From Staphylococcus lutrae (GTDB lineage Bacteria; Bacillota; Bacilli; Staphylococcales; Staphylococcaceae), in NCBI RefSeq assembly GCF_002101335.1, contig NZ_CP020773.1, positions 806,001-870,000 on the forward strand: a DNA stretch of 64,000 bases, given 5' to 3'. Below are positions 36,050 through 45,623 of the stretch, piece by piece. Made by a program: the position numbers and the translations under genes. The first letter of the stretch is position 1; each line of letters opens with the position of its first letter. The notes under the pieces are model-generated. The model was given only the letters and a program-made list of their open reading frames with translations, made no database searches and was not told the DNA's origin.

Positions 36050-37771
36050 TTATTTTTTATCTTCAACCGACCATTGATACATTGGGTTTGAACCTTTCAA
36101 TGATACTTCATAATTTTTCACTCTTTGACCTACTGCTGTGGTATCTGTAAATTCAGCGATTGGAATAACAGGTAAATCCTCAGCCATGATTTTTTGCCAT
36201 TCTATATATTTTTCTTTTCGTTTGTTCACATCATCGCCTACAATCTGACTATCCACAGCTTCTTCTAACAATTTGTCCGCTTTTGGATTGTTATAACGTG
36301 ACTCATTCCACAATGCTGTCGATTTATATAAATCAGATGGATCTGGGTCAGCCCCTTGTTGCCATGAGCGGAAATACACTTCTATGTCTTTTGAAGCATT
36401 CTCTAAGTCTTCACCATATTTTCCAAATTCTTCCATTTCAACTTTTGTTTTTAAACCTACTTTTTCCCAATAGCCTTTTAATGCTGCTGTACGCGGTTCA
36501 AATGTTGGATTAGAACCGGAATAATGTTTTAATTTCACTACAAATGGCTTACCATCTGGATCTTCACGGAAGCCGTCTCCATCTTTATCTTTATAACCCG
36601 CTTCATCCAATAATTTTTTTGCTTTCTCAACATTATATTCGTACTCTTTAATGTCCCCTTTTTTCGCACCACTCCAATGTTGAGATGGGATTAAGCCAAT
36701 AAGTGGTTTAGCATAACCGTTAAAGAATGCGTCAATCCATTCTTTACGATTAATCGCATAGGCCATCGCTTGACGTAATTTTTTATTTTGATATTTAGGG
36801 CGTGCTTCACCGATCTTTTGCGCTTTTTTATCATAATCATTTAATACGAACCCAATAATCGCATAAGATGTTGAAGGTGCTTCAAGTATTTTAACTTTTT
36901 CTGACTTTGAATCTTTAATTTCTTTTGCAATCGGTGCCGTTACATCTGCCATATCAATTTCACCTTTTTCAAGTGCTTGTGCCATTGAAGTCTGTTCAAC
37001 GACGCGCAAATTGATTTTGTCGATGTTCGGCTCCCCTTGCCAATAATCTTTATTCTTAACCAGTTCAACAGATTCACCGTCTACGATATTTTTCACAATA
37101 AATGGACCAATACCGATAGGATGTTTACGTACTGCATCTGATTTTGCCATGTCTTTAATTGGAATGTCTTTAAAAATCTTTTCACTGATGACTGCTGACG
37201 TCCATAGCGCAAGTAAGTTGTTCGCTCTATGCGCTTTAAATGTCAACTCTACTGTATAATCGTCAATTTTTTTAAGGCCGCTAATCGTTTTAGCTTTACC
37301 GTTATGTTTTTCTTCTGCCCCTTTAATGACTTCTGCACCACTGTATCTCGGTCCTTCATAATCTGGATCTGCAATCGTCTCAAGCGTAAAAATCCAGTCG
37401 TTAATTGTGAATGGATTACCGTCATGCCACTTGATTCCTTTTTTCATTTTGAAAGTATATTTCAAATCATCATCTTTACTTTTTTCCCAAGATAGAATTT
37501 TAGGCTTTAAGTTTAAATGGTCATCCATCTCTGTTAAACCATCGTTAAAAAATCCTACTACACCTGAATCCGTTGTCGAAGAAGCGAAAATATCTTGAAA
37601 GTTCCCTTCCGGTGCTTCTGGAATCCCAACATTTAAAGTACCACCCTTAGCATTACTTTTTTCTGTTTTATTATGCTCATCTGCCGTTTTCGAATTATTT
37701 TTCCCACATGCCGATAGAACTAAAGCGACACATACCATGAAAGTGATGACATAACGCCAACTCTGTTTCAT
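36050..37771 (-). CDS. oppA: Peptide-binding lipoprotein OppA (operon 2)
   Basis: 573 aa from ATG 37771 (AGGAGGA 6 bp upstream; the ATG at 37777 touches that site). Lipobox LSAC with Cys22. SBP_bac_5 features as in copy 1: FKMKKGIKWHDGNPFT, GIGPFIVKN, LRQAMAYAINRKEWIDAF and DKDGDGFREDPDG. Differences from copy 1 are spread through the ligand-binding lobes. First gene of operon 2, with a strong promoter at about 37812-37838. Confidence 0.93.
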   Translation of the reverse strand: MKQSWRYVITFMVCVALVLSACGKNNSKTADEHNKTEKSNAKGGTLNVGIPEAPEGNFQDIFASSTTDSGVVGFFNDGLTEMDDHLNLKPKILSWEKSKDDDLKYTFKMKKGIKWHDGNPFTINDWIFTLETIADPDYEGPRYSGAEVIKGAEEKHNGKAKTISGLKKIDDYTVELTFKAHRANNLLALWTSAVISEKIFKDIPIKDMAKSDAVRKHPIGIGPFIVKNIVDGESVELVKNKDYWQGEPNIDKINLRVVEQTSMAQALEKGEIDMADVTAPIAKEIKDSKSEKVKILEAPSTSYAIIGFVLNDYDKKAQKIGEARPKYQNKKLRQAMAYAINRKEWIDAFFNGYAKPLIGLIPSQHWSGAKKGDIKEYEYNVEKAKKLLDEAGYKDKDGDGFREDPDGKPFVVKLKHYSGSNPTFEPRTAALKGYWEKVGLKTKVEMEEFGKYGEDLENASKDIEVYFRSWQQGADPDPSDLYKSTALWNESRYNNPKADKLLEEAVDSQIVGDDVNKRKEKYIEWQKIMAEDLPVIPIAEFTDTTAVGQRVKNYEVSLKGSNPMYQWSVEDKK

Positions 37772-37811
37772 TGACATTCCTCCTTGTTTTTACATATGAT
37801 GTATTCTCATT

Positions 37812-37838
37812 ATTATATTATTCTGAATACTTTGTCAA
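37812..37838 (-). promoter_or_regulatory. Promoter of opp operon 2
   Basis: Minus-strand TTGACA (37838-37833) followed by TATAAT (37817-37812) with a 15-bp spacer; TAATAA at 17 bp is an alternative -10. The TTGACAAA start is shared with the operon 1 promoter. No operator was recognised in 37772-38008. Confidence 0.65.
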
Positions 37839-38006
37839 CAACTAAATTTGAAGATAAACCATGTTTTATTTGTAATTTAAAACAAATCGCATAGTATGTC
37901 TTAAAACGTGACTTTTATGTCGTATTTTCACCTTTTAAATCTGCTGCTTGTGTCATCTAAATCAGATCTCATCCATGCCAACGGACGATGAATCCAAGCG
38001 CACCCA

Positions 38007-38052
38007 AAAGAGGCTAGACTATGATTCAATCGAATCATAGCCTAGCCTCTAA
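38007..38052 (-). terminator. Terminator after pflA
   Basis: AGAGGCTAGACTATGATTC (38009-38027) pairs with GAATCATAGCCTAGCCTCT (38032-38050) over 19 bp with one wobble; TTTTGGG follows on the minus strand. Confidence 0.85.
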
Positions 38053-38110
38053 CAATGTCATATCATTTAAAGTCAAAAGAGGGAAATATAGTCATGTCCT
38101 ATTTTAGCAT

Positions 38111-38872
38111 TTAGCCCACGGGTGTTAGGGGGGTAACTCCTGTGAAGCCAACGTACGCATAAGCTTGTTCAACCGCCTCGTCTGTTGGTGGTTCAACATC
38201 TGTCAATGTGTAAGGTACGCCCAAGGCCTTCCATTTGTGTACACCGAGTTGATGATAAGGTAAAATCTCGAATTTTTCGACATTACCGAGTTGATTGATA
38301 AATGTACCCAAGGCTTTCAAGTCTTCGGGGGCATCGGTCAGACCTGGCACGAGCACATGTCTAATCCATATCGGTTGGCCTTTGTCTGCTAAATATTGAA
38401 TATAATTTAATATATGAGTATTAGATTTTCCAGTTAACTGTTGATGTTTTTCATCATTCATATGTTTAATATCTACCATTAATAAATCCGTATGTTCTAT
38501 TAATTGATCAAAATGTCTTTTAAACGCTTCTGTTTCATTTGCACAGCCAAGTGAAGTATCAATACACGTGTGAATGCCTCGTGTATGCAACTTTTCAAAT
38601 AATTTTTCAATGAATGGCATTTGCAAGAGGGGTTCCCCGCCACTGACGGTTACGCCCCCTCCCGATGCCTGAAAATATGGGAGATAAGGTACAATTTCAT
38701 CCACGAGTTCATCCACAGTTGCGACCCGTGAGGGTGTATGAATTTCCCATGTATCTGGATTATGACAATACTGACATCTCAACAAACAACCTTGTGTAAA
38801 GATAATGTAGCGTAAGCCTGGTCCATCTACTGTCCCTAAACTTTCTATTGAATGAATATGTCCTTTAATCAT
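38111..38872 (-). CDS. pflA: Pyruvate formate-lyase activating enzyme
   Basis: Radical SAM enzyme that places the glycyl radical on PflB under anaerobic conditions. 253 aa from ATG 38872 (GGGGGAG upstream; the frame from 38899 has no ribosome site). The radical SAM cysteines are Cys29, Cys33 and Cys36 in [17 protein letters not shown], and [15 protein letters not shown] is the SAM-binding block. It follows pflB by about 60 bp, forming a pflB-pflA operon closed by a strong terminator. Confidence 0.96.
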   Translation of the reverse strand: MIKGHIHSIESLGTVDGPGLRYIIFTQGCLLRCQYCHNPDTWEIHTPSRVATVDELVDEIVPYLPYFQASGGGVTVSGGEPLLQMPFIEKLFEKLHTRGIHTCIDTSLGCANETEAFKRHFDQLIEHTDLLMVDIKHMNDEKHQQLTGKSNTHILNYIQYLADKGQPIWIRHVLVPGLTDAPEDLKALGTFINQLGNVEKFEILPYHQLGVHKWKALGVPYTLTDVEPPTDEAVEQAYAYVGFTGVTPLTPVG

Positions 38873-38930
38873 TGCGCTCCCCCATTTGTTACAGTTCAAT
38901 TTAAGTCTTTTTATATGTCCTCGTTATCTC

Positions 38931-41180
38931 TTACATCGATTCATGGAAAGTACGAGAAATGACATCAAGTTGTTGCTCGCGTGTTAATTTAATAAAGTTT
39001 ACGGCATAACCTGATACACGCACAGTTAATTGTGGGTATTCTTCAGGATGTTCCATTGCATCTAATAATGTTTCGCGGTTGAACACGTTAATATTCAAGT
39101 GGTGACCGTGTTGTAAAGCGTATCCGTCTAGAATACTCACTAAGTTTTGCTCTTGTGTTTGTTCTTCTTTACCAAGTGATTTTGGCACGATGCTAAATGT
39201 ATTTGAAATTCCATCTTTACAGCAATCGTAAGGTAATTTCGCAACAGATGATAATGAAGCGAGGGCACCATTTTCATCACGACCATGCATTGGGTTCGCA
39301 CCTGGTGCAAATGGTTCACCTGCTTTACGTCCATCTGGTGTGTTACCTGTTTTCTTACCGTAAACAACGTTTGAAGTAATTGTCAACACACTCATTGTAT
39401 GTTCAGAATCACGGTAAGTTTGATGTTTACGTAACTTTCTCATAAAGCTTTCAACAAGTTGTACTGCGATTTCATCAACGCGTTCGTCATTATTACCATA
39501 TTTTGGATAATCTCCAGTTGTTTCAAAATCCACAACTAGACCATTCTCATCACGAATTGTACGAACTTGACCATATTTAATAGCCGAAAGTGAGTCAGCC
39601 GCTACTGAAAGACCTGCAATACCTGTTGCCATCGTGCGATGTACATCTGTATCATGCAATGCCATTTCGATGCGTTCGTAGCTGTATTTATCGTGCATGT
39701 AGTGGATGACATTTAAAGAGTTGATATAAACGCCTGCAAGCCACTCCATCATTTCATCAAATTGACGATAAACTTCATCATAATCTAAAATTTCTGATTC
39801 GATCGGTGCAAAGTTAGGTGCGATTTGAGCACCAGATTTTTCATCTTTACCGCCATTAATCGCATATAATAATGTTTTGGCTAAGTTTGCACGTGCACCG
39901 AAAAATTGCATTTGTTTACCAATGCGCATTGCAGAAACACAACATGCAATACCGTAGTCATCGCCATAACTTTCACGCATTAAATCATCATTTTCATACT
40001 GAATTGAGCTTGTTTTAATACTCATTTTTGTACAATAACGTTTAAAGTTTTCCGGTAAACGTGTAGACCATAGTACTGTTAAGTTTGGTTCTGGTGCAGG
40101 ACCTAAGTTGTCTAATGAATGTAAGAAACGGAATGAGTTTTTCGTTACCATTGGACGTCCATCAATACCAACACCACCGATTGATTCAGTTACCCAAGTT
40201 GGGTCACCAGAAAAGAGTGCATTATAATCCGGTGTACGCGCAAATTTAACTAAACGCAATTTCATAATAAAGTGGTCAATGATTTCTTGAACTTCCGTTT
40301 CTGTAATCGTACCCGCTTCTAAGTCACGTTCTGCGTAAATATCTAAGAATGTTGACGTACGACCTAAGCTCATCGCTGCCCCGTTTTGCTCTTTAATTGC
40401 TGCAAGGTAAGCGAGGTATAACCATTGAACCGCTTCTTTAAAGTTTTCAGCTGGTCGACTTAAATCAAAACCGTAACGTTCCCCTAATTGCTTTAATTCT
40501 TTTAATGCGCGATACTGTTCTGAAACTTCTTCACGCAAACGAATGATATCTTCTGTCATCGTTGCAGATAAGTCATTGAAGTCTCTTTGTTTCTCTTCCA
40601 TTAAGAAATCGATACCGTACAACGCAACACGACGATAGTCCCCAATAATACGACCGCGTCCATAGGCATCTGGTAAACCTGTAATAATACCCGCTTTACG
40701 ACAAGCTAACATTTCTTTTGAGTATGCATCGAACACACCTTGGTTATGCGTTTTACGATATTCAGTAAAGATATGTTCTGTTTCCTTGTCCAATTCATAG
40801 CCATACGCTTCACATGCTGCTTTAGCCATACGAATACCACCAAATGGTTGCATCGAACGTTTGAATGGTTTATCCGTTTGGACACCAACAATTTTTTCTA
40901 ATGATTGATCTAAGTAACCTGCATCATGAGATAAAATTGTTGATGGGACTTTCGTATCCATGTCCCAAACGCCACCACGATCACGTTCTTCTTTCGATAA
41001 AGCCATCACTTGTTCCCACAATTTCGAAGTGGCTTCTGTCGGTCCAGCTAAAAAGCTATCATCGCCTTGATAACCTGTAAAGTTTAGCTGGATAAATTCA
41101 CGAACATCTACATGACGTGTCCAACGTCCAGTTTTAAAACCTTCCCATGCATTGTGTGTTGTCTGAGTGTCTTTAATCAT
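38931..41180 (-). CDS. pflB: Formate acetyltransferase (pyruvate formate-lyase)
   Basis: Converts pyruvate and CoA to formate and acetyl-CoA during fermentation, in the cytoplasm. 749 aa from ATG 41180, the S. aureus length, with GGAGG 7 bp upstream; the frame reaching 41252 runs through the promoter. Active-site pair Cys413-Cys414 in GIACCVSAM, and glycyl radical site Gly724 in [11 protein letters not shown]-terminal block [17 protein letters not shown] is typical. Upstream lie a Rex-like site and a cre-like site, fitting control by NADH level and carbon source. Confidence 0.97.
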   Translation of the reverse strand: MIKDTQTTHNAWEGFKTGRWTRHVDVREFIQLNFTGYQGDDSFLAGPTEATSKLWEQVMALSKEERDRGGVWDMDTKVPSTILSHDAGYLDQSLEKIVGVQTDKPFKRSMQPFGGIRMAKAACEAYGYELDKETEHIFTEYRKTHNQGVFDAYSKEMLACRKAGIITGLPDAYGRGRIIGDYRRVALYGIDFLMEEKQRDFNDLSATMTEDIIRLREEVSEQYRALKELKQLGERYGFDLSRPAENFKEAVQWLYLAYLAAIKEQNGAAMSLGRTSTFLDIYAERDLEAGTITETEVQEIIDHFIMKLRLVKFARTPDYNALFSGDPTWVTESIGGVGIDGRPMVTKNSFRFLHSLDNLGPAPEPNLTVLWSTRLPENFKRYCTKMSIKTSSIQYENDDLMRESYGDDYGIACCVSAMRIGKQMQFFGARANLAKTLLYAINGGKDEKSGAQIAPNFAPIESEILDYDEVYRQFDEMMEWLAGVYINSLNVIHYMHDKYSYERIEMALHDTDVHRTMATGIAGLSVAADSLSAIKYGQVRTIRDENGLVVDFETTGDYPKYGNNDERVDEIAVQLVESFMRKLRKHQTYRDSEHTMSVLTITSNVVYGKKTGNTPDGRKAGEPFAPGANPMHGRDENGALASLSSVAKLPYDCCKDGISNTFSIVPKSLGKEEQTQEQNLVSILDGYALQHGHHLNINVFNRETLLDAMEHPEEYPQLTVRVSGYAVNFIKLTREQQLDVISRTFHESM

Positions 41181-41236
41181 AAGTTTACCTCCAATTAGGT
41201 TTTTGTTCATCTTTTCACAATTCAGTATATCAAATG

Positions 41237-41254
41237 TTGTGAATGATATCACTT
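41237..41254. promoter_or_regulatory. Rex-like site before pflB
   Basis: TTGTGAATGATATCACTT has a full left half (TTGTGAA) and a partial right half of the Rex dyad. A TTTTCACAA half site lies nearby at 41213-41221. The pfl operon is a known Rex target in S. aureus. Moderate match. Confidence 0.5.
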
Positions 41255-41259
41255 AAAAC

Positions 41260-41273
41260 TGAAAACGTTTTAT
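41260..41273. promoter_or_regulatory. cre-like CcpA site before pflB
   Basis: TGAAAACGTTTTAT matches the cre consensus TGWAANCGNTNWCA except for the last two bases. It is 5 bp upstream of the Rex-like site, so the two regulators could compete. Confidence 0.45.
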
Positions 41274-41561
41274 GAAACGTCACTTTTTCGAACTAATTTG
41301 TATATAAATCTGTCACAATTAAAATTATTTTAAAACAATTACCGCACTTGCAAAAAAATGTGCAATTCAATTCCTTCATACCATCGACGCCCGTCATCAT
41401 GACACTTTCGCTTGACCATTCACGTTTGTATAAGAATTTTTTTCGTTGTATCTCCAGTCAATACTGTGCCACATCTCAAGGCACAAGCGACCTATTTAGA
41501 CGTTGAATTAAGAGAAATCTCTTACACGAAGCAGCCCCCATTTTCCTCGTTCTAAATAAAA
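41274..41561. other. Gene-free stretch upstream of pflB
   Basis: No credible reading frame on either strand and no clear structure. Presumably distal upstream sequence of pflB. Confidence 0.4.
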
Positions 41562-41592
41562 TCAGAGACCGCATCCAAGGTCTCTGACTCAA
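41560..41592 (-). terminator. Terminator after PfoR-like copy 3
   Basis: TCAGAGACC (41562-41570) and GGTCTCTGA (41579-41587) form a perfect 9-bp stem, with TTTTATTT on the minus-strand side. Confidence 0.85.
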
Positions 41593-41704
41593 TTTTTATA
41601 ATTTTAATCATAAATAGTAAAACATGTAGCATCCCAACGTCACGAATCACGTCATACGCTCACGTAGAACACCAAAATTCATACGTTCTTGTTTGAAACG
41701 CCAT

Positions 41705-42775
41705 CTACTTCTCGTCTTCAGTCGCAGTGAAGCGAAAAATTTCAGATGGATATAATTTAAAGACTTTACATAATAAATAATCTACAAGCCAACCGACAAT
41801 CAATGGAATGACGAAAAATACGGCAATCACAATAATTAAATTTGCAAAACCGCTTCCTTCCATCAATTCTAGCGCGTTAATCGGCCCAACTAATCCAACA
41901 ATACCGAAACCTGCTGATTCTTTTACACCGACAATCCCGAACATCGCACCAATCGCACCCGTAATCGCTGCCGTAATACCAATCGGCAACAGCATAATCG
42001 GATGACGAATCACATTAGGAATCATCATTTTCATCCCACCTAACAATATCGCAATAGGCACCCCAATTTTATTAACACGCAATGTCCCAATAAAAAGGAC
42101 GACAGCTGCCACCGCAACACCAATCGCCGCTGCACCTGCAGCCAAGCCTGAAATACCAATAGCCAATCCGACACCGATTGTGGAAACTGGCGAAATAATA
42201 ATAAAAGAAAAAAGTACTGCAATAAAAATTCCCATCAAAATCGGTTGTAACGTCGTAAAGGAATTAACTAACGTCCCTAAGGCCAATGTAATTTTACTGA
42301 CGAATGGCAAAGTCCAAAGACCGATTAACCCCGCACCGCCTCCAACGATGATGGGTAATAAAATCACATTTAAACTCCCCAAACGATTGCCTAATGCTAG
42401 AACAATGAGTACGGCAATAGAAGCAGTCAACATCGTATTAATCAAATCTCCAATGCCCACAATTTGCCAGCCTGTTTCACTGACTTTGGTTGCTCCCGAA
42501 CCGACAAAAGAGGCCGCGCCAACTAATGCGGTCGCCATTGCGTTTAAATTAAATTGTAACGCAATCAAGACCCCTACCATGACAGGTAAAGCAAACTGCA
42601 CGCCTAGGACGACTTGATTCAACGTTCCAAAAATATCGGCATATTGACTTAAATACTTAAACAAGCCCCCTAAAACAGCGTTAGGAATCAGCCCAGCAAT
42701 AATGGCGATTGCTAAACCATTTAACACTTTGAACATAAATGTCTTGAAGTTCATTCTTTTCTCTGTTACTTCCAT
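41705..42775 (-). CDS. PfoR/PTS_EIIC_2-family membrane protein (copy 3)
   Basis: 356-aa membrane protein with about ten hydrophobic segments. Family marks: AIIAGLIPNAVLGGLFKYL, SPVSTIGVGLAIGISGLAAGAAAIGVA and GIVGLVGPINALELM. This is the most hydrophobic of the three copies. Start ATG 42775 has AGGTGG 8 bp upstream; the GTG at 42787 overlaps that site. No PTS IIA or IIB partner is nearby. It stands alone with its own terminator between pflB and leucine dehydrogenase. The function is unknown; transport of a small organic acid, amino acid or sugar is possible. Confidence 0.82.
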   Translation of the reverse strand: MEVTEKRMNFKTFMFKVLNGLAIAIIAGLIPNAVLGGLFKYLSQYADIFGTLNQVVLGVQFALPVMVGVLIALQFNLNAMATALVGAASFVGSGATKVSETGWQIVGIGDLINTMLTASIAVLIVLALGNRLGSLNVILLPIIVGGGAGLIGLWTLPFVSKITLALGTLVNSFTTLQPILMGIFIAVLFSFIIISPVSTIGVGLAIGISGLAAGAAAIGVAVAAVVLFIGTLRVNKIGVPIAILLGGMKMMIPNVIRHPIMLLPIGITAAITGAIGAMFGIVGVKESAGFGIVGLVGPINALELMEGSGFANLIIVIAVFFVIPLIVGWLVDYLLCKVFKLYPSEIFRFTATEDEK

Positions 42776-43152
42776 TTCATCTACCACCTAAAAAATATAA
42801 TTAATGACGACAAATCCTCATCATAAAACGAGATGATTCTAGCCACCATAAGCGAAATGTATTGTCCTCATATTAAAAGGTCCTCATTGCGATCCCTTTG
42901 TAATAATGCACGCGACTCGCTCTTAATATCTCGTGATTTGATACATTTGTAGCGTAACCGAACAGCATTCATTTAGCAATACTGTTTTACAAATGTTCAC
43001 AAATGATAAGTTGGCGTGAATCCATCAGTTGCGAGAAAAAATGGGCGTATAAAACGCTTGTGATTGCATACACATACAGTATTGAACGCACATATATGCA
43101 ATCCGTAACCGAGATGTTTTTGATGCACGCTACATGATTTGTTGTCTTTAAA
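42776..43152. other. Intergenic region upstream of PfoR-like copy 3
   Basis: About 375 bp without a credible gene. The part near 42780-42900 presumably holds the promoter; I recognise no operator or riboswitch. Confidence 0.4.
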
Positions 43153-43203
43153 ACAAAAAAAGGGAGACTGCGCCACTTATCGTCACGCCTGTCTCCCTTT
43201 TAA
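43153..43203 (-). terminator. Terminator after leucine dehydrogenase
   Basis: AAGGGAGAC (43160-43168) pairs with GTCTCCCTT (43191-43199); the minus strand continues TTTTTTTGTTTT. Confidence 0.88.
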
Positions 43204-43213
43204 TCCATCTTTA

Positions 43214-44293
43214 TTATTTTCGTCCTGCTGAATACTTACTATGCACACGCATCATCGTATCAATGCGTGCTTCTGCTAAATGTTCTGCAGCTTGCAACGG
43301 TAAAATCCCTTGCTCTTTCGCAATTGTAAATATTTTATCCATTTGTTCATAGATGCGTTTCACTTGTTTTTCAGCACGTTCACGGTTGTATTGACCATTT
43401 AATTCATCTGCGACGTTGATTACACCCCCACTATTGACTACAAAGTCTGGGGCGTATAAAATACCGCGTTCTTTTAACATTTGACCATGCTTTTCATCTT
43501 CCAACAATTGATTGTTGGCACTGCCACATATCATGCTGACTTTGAGTTGTGGAATCGTCAAATCATTCAAAATACCGCCGAGTGCACATGGCGCAAAAAT
43601 ATCAGCATCAACGGCATAAATTTCATCAATGGCAACGGCCTCTGCATCGAATTCATTGACTGCACGTTGTACGGCCTCTTCATTAATATCTGTCACAATT
43701 AATTTTGCGCCTTCTTCATGTAAAAATCGGCACATATGATAGGCCACATTACCAACACCTTGTACGGCTACTGTTTTACCAGTTAAACGATCTGATCCAA
43801 ATACTTCTTTCGCCGTACGTTTCATCGCATAATAGACACCTAATGCAGTCATAGGACTTGGGTTTCCACTTGAACCAAATGACTCGCTCACACCTGTCAC
43901 ATAAGGTGTTTCTAAGCGAATTAAATCCATATCCTCTTCTGTTGTTCCCACATCTTCAGCAGTAATATAACGACCGTCTAAACTATGAATGTAACGACCG
44001 AGTGCTCTAAAGAATGCTTCAGATTTATCTTTTTTGGGGTCACCGATAACGACTGTTTTGGCACCGCCTAAATTCAAACCGGCTGCCGCATTTTTATATG
44101 TCATGCCTTTTGCCAAACGCATCACGTCGACAATGGCATCCGCTTCACTTTCATAATTCCAAAAACGACATCCCCCCAATGCTGGGCCGAGTGTCGTATC
44201 ATGAATACATATAATTGCCTTTAAACCCGTTGTTTTATCGTGGCAAAATACCAACTGCTCGTAATCGGCTTGTGCCATCTTTTCAAAAATCAT
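43214..44293 (-). CDS. Leucine dehydrogenase (Glu/Leu/Phe/Val dehydrogenase family)
   Basis: Reversible NAD-dependent deamination of leucine, valine or isoleucine to the branched-chain keto acid, feeding branched-chain fatty acid synthesis or catabolism. 359 aa from ATG 44293 (GAGGAGGA 7 bp upstream; the ATG at 44299 is too close and the frame up to 44434 runs through the promoter). LeuDH marks: [14 protein letters not shown], catalytic Lys68 and Lys79 in [17 protein letters not shown], the Rossmann loop [11 protein letters not shown], and APCALGG. Preceded by a good cre site. Substrate preference is inferred from the family; valine or phenylalanine dehydrogenase is less likely. Confidence 0.88.
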   Translation of the reverse strand: MIFEKMAQADYEQLVFCHDKTTGLKAIICIHDTTLGPALGGCRFWNYESEADAIVDVMRLAKGMTYKNAAAGLNLGGAKTVVIGDPKKDKSEAFFRALGRYIHSLDGRYITAEDVGTTEEDMDLIRLETPYVTGVSESFGSSGNPSPMTALGVYYAMKRTAKEVFGSDRLTGKTVAVQGVGNVAYHMCRFLHEEGAKLIVTDINEEAVQRAVNEFDAEAVAIDEIYAVDADIFAPCALGGILNDLTIPQLKVSMICGSANNQLLEDEKHGQMLKERGILYAPDFVVNSGGVINVADELNGQYNRERAEKQVKRIYEQMDKIFTIAKEQGILPLQAAEHLAEARIDTMMRVHSKYSAGRK

Positions 44294-44764
44294 TGCCATT
44301 CCTCCTCTGTGTTTCACATTTCCCGTAGATGAAACCTTGAATTGATTGAAATCGGACTTGATAAAATGTGCTCGATCTCCCAAGCCCACAATATTCAATA
44401 TATCATATTTGCTGTATTTTGACCCCTTCAGCAAATGTCAGTATTGAATGTAAGCGGTTTCAACCCTTATAGTATAGCACGACTTATATTTTTTGTATAA
44501 TCGCATTTTCGAATAGTTATAAAATTTTTTGTTTTGATTGTCGTGAATATTTTTTCTGCAATAAAAATCATCATCACTCACGTCAGCCTCATTGAAATTG
44601 AACAAAACATCCTTTTCCTCGACCTCAACAACCCGTACACATCGATCAAAGTGATGATGCCCTTTTTAGTCAATTTCCAATTTTAATTCAGTCATTTCCC
44701 TAATGTTTATTTTTTCACATTGTTGTTATAGTGAATTTATTCTATTGCGAAAGGATGACATTGC
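44294..44764. other. Divergent promoter region between leucine dehydrogenase and scdA
   Basis: About 470 bp, AT-rich, no gene. It contains the cre site at 44449-44462 and a -10-like TATAGTATAG just beyond it. The scdA side has an AT-rich stretch with TTTTTTCACATTG-TTGTTATAGT at 44712-44733. Other structure was not recognised. Confidence 0.5.
44449..44462. promoter_or_regulatory. cre site (CcpA) before leucine dehydrogenase
   Basis: TGTAAGCGGTTTCA fits the consensus TGWAANCGNTNWCA at all fixed positions except the weak W near the end. CcpA repression of amino-acid catabolism in glucose is well known. It lies about 155 bp before the start codon. Confidence 0.7.
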
Positions 44765-45454
44765 ATGATACAAAGTCAAGACACAGTGGCGAATACTGTC
44801 ACACATTACCCTAAAACTGCAGATATTTTTCGAAAGTACGGCATTGATTTTTGTTGCGGTGGCGACCAATCTATCGAAAGTGCCGTCCATGCTAACCCAC
44901 AACTTTCTCTCGATACACTGATGCACGAATTAGAGCAGGCTAGCGTGCAACCCGGCGAAGGGATACAACCGCAATACTTGTCCGTCCCCTCGTTAATTCA
45001 ATATATACAATCGCGCTATCATGAAACATTAAAATTAGAATTCCAACAATTAACGCCGTATATGACTAAACTGGCACGTGTCCATGGGCCTCAACACCCT
45101 CATTTAGTTGAACTCCAATCCGTATATCAACAATTTAAAACCGCCATGTTGACACATACAGATGAAGAAGATCATGAGGCCTTTCCAAAGCTCAAGGCGA
45201 TCGCAGAAGGGCAACCAGTCCCCCAGGCAGAGACGGTGATTGCGTCATTAATCGATGATCACGACAATGCAGGACAATTGTTGAAAAAGATGCGCGAATT
45301 GACGCATCAGTTTCAGCCTCCAGCAGACGCTTGTGGCACATGGCGCCTCGTCTATCAACGTTTAGCCAATTTAGAACAAGAAACGCACGCACATGTACAT
45401 CTTGAAAATCATATTCTTTTCCCCAAAATAACATCCTTGATTTCACACTATTAA
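44765..45454 (+). CDS. scdA: Iron-sulfur cluster repair di-iron protein ScdA
   Basis: Repairs iron-sulfur clusters damaged by nitric oxide or peroxide (YtfE/RIC family). 229 aa. N-terminal ScdA domain with Cys30-Cys31 in GIDFCCGGDQSIESA. The hemerythrin-like C-terminal part has the His/Glu iron ligands in YHETLKLE, HTDEEDHEAFPKL, DDHDNAG and HVHLENHILFP. AAAGGATG precedes ATG 44765. Its presence fits a chromosome region that makes nitrite and uses oxygen-sensitive enzymes such as SdaA, PflA and NirB. It is probably monocistronic; no clear terminator was seen after it (45455-45623). Confidence 0.95.
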   Translation: MIQSQDTVANTVTHYPKTADIFRKYGIDFCCGGDQSIESAVHANPQLSLDTLMHELEQASVQPGEGIQPQYLSVPSLIQYIQSRYHETLKLEFQQLTPYMTKLARVHGPQHPHLVELQSVYQQFKTAMLTHTDEEDHEAFPKLKAIAEGQPVPQAETVIASLIDDHDNAGQLLKKMRELTHQFQPPADACGTWRLVYQRLANLEQETHAHVHLENHILFPKITSLISHY

Positions 45455-45623
45455 AAAATGAGCATGTTGATGTTCACTTAATATAATGCGCCCTCAATTT
45501 GTAGAGATGATGACGTTAAAAAACACGCCACGTTGTCATCTCTTTCCCCTCATGAAGATCATCTAGGTTGGATAGACATGGGTCGCTTCCAGTATCATGC
45601 CCTCGGATGAGGCATTTAATGCG

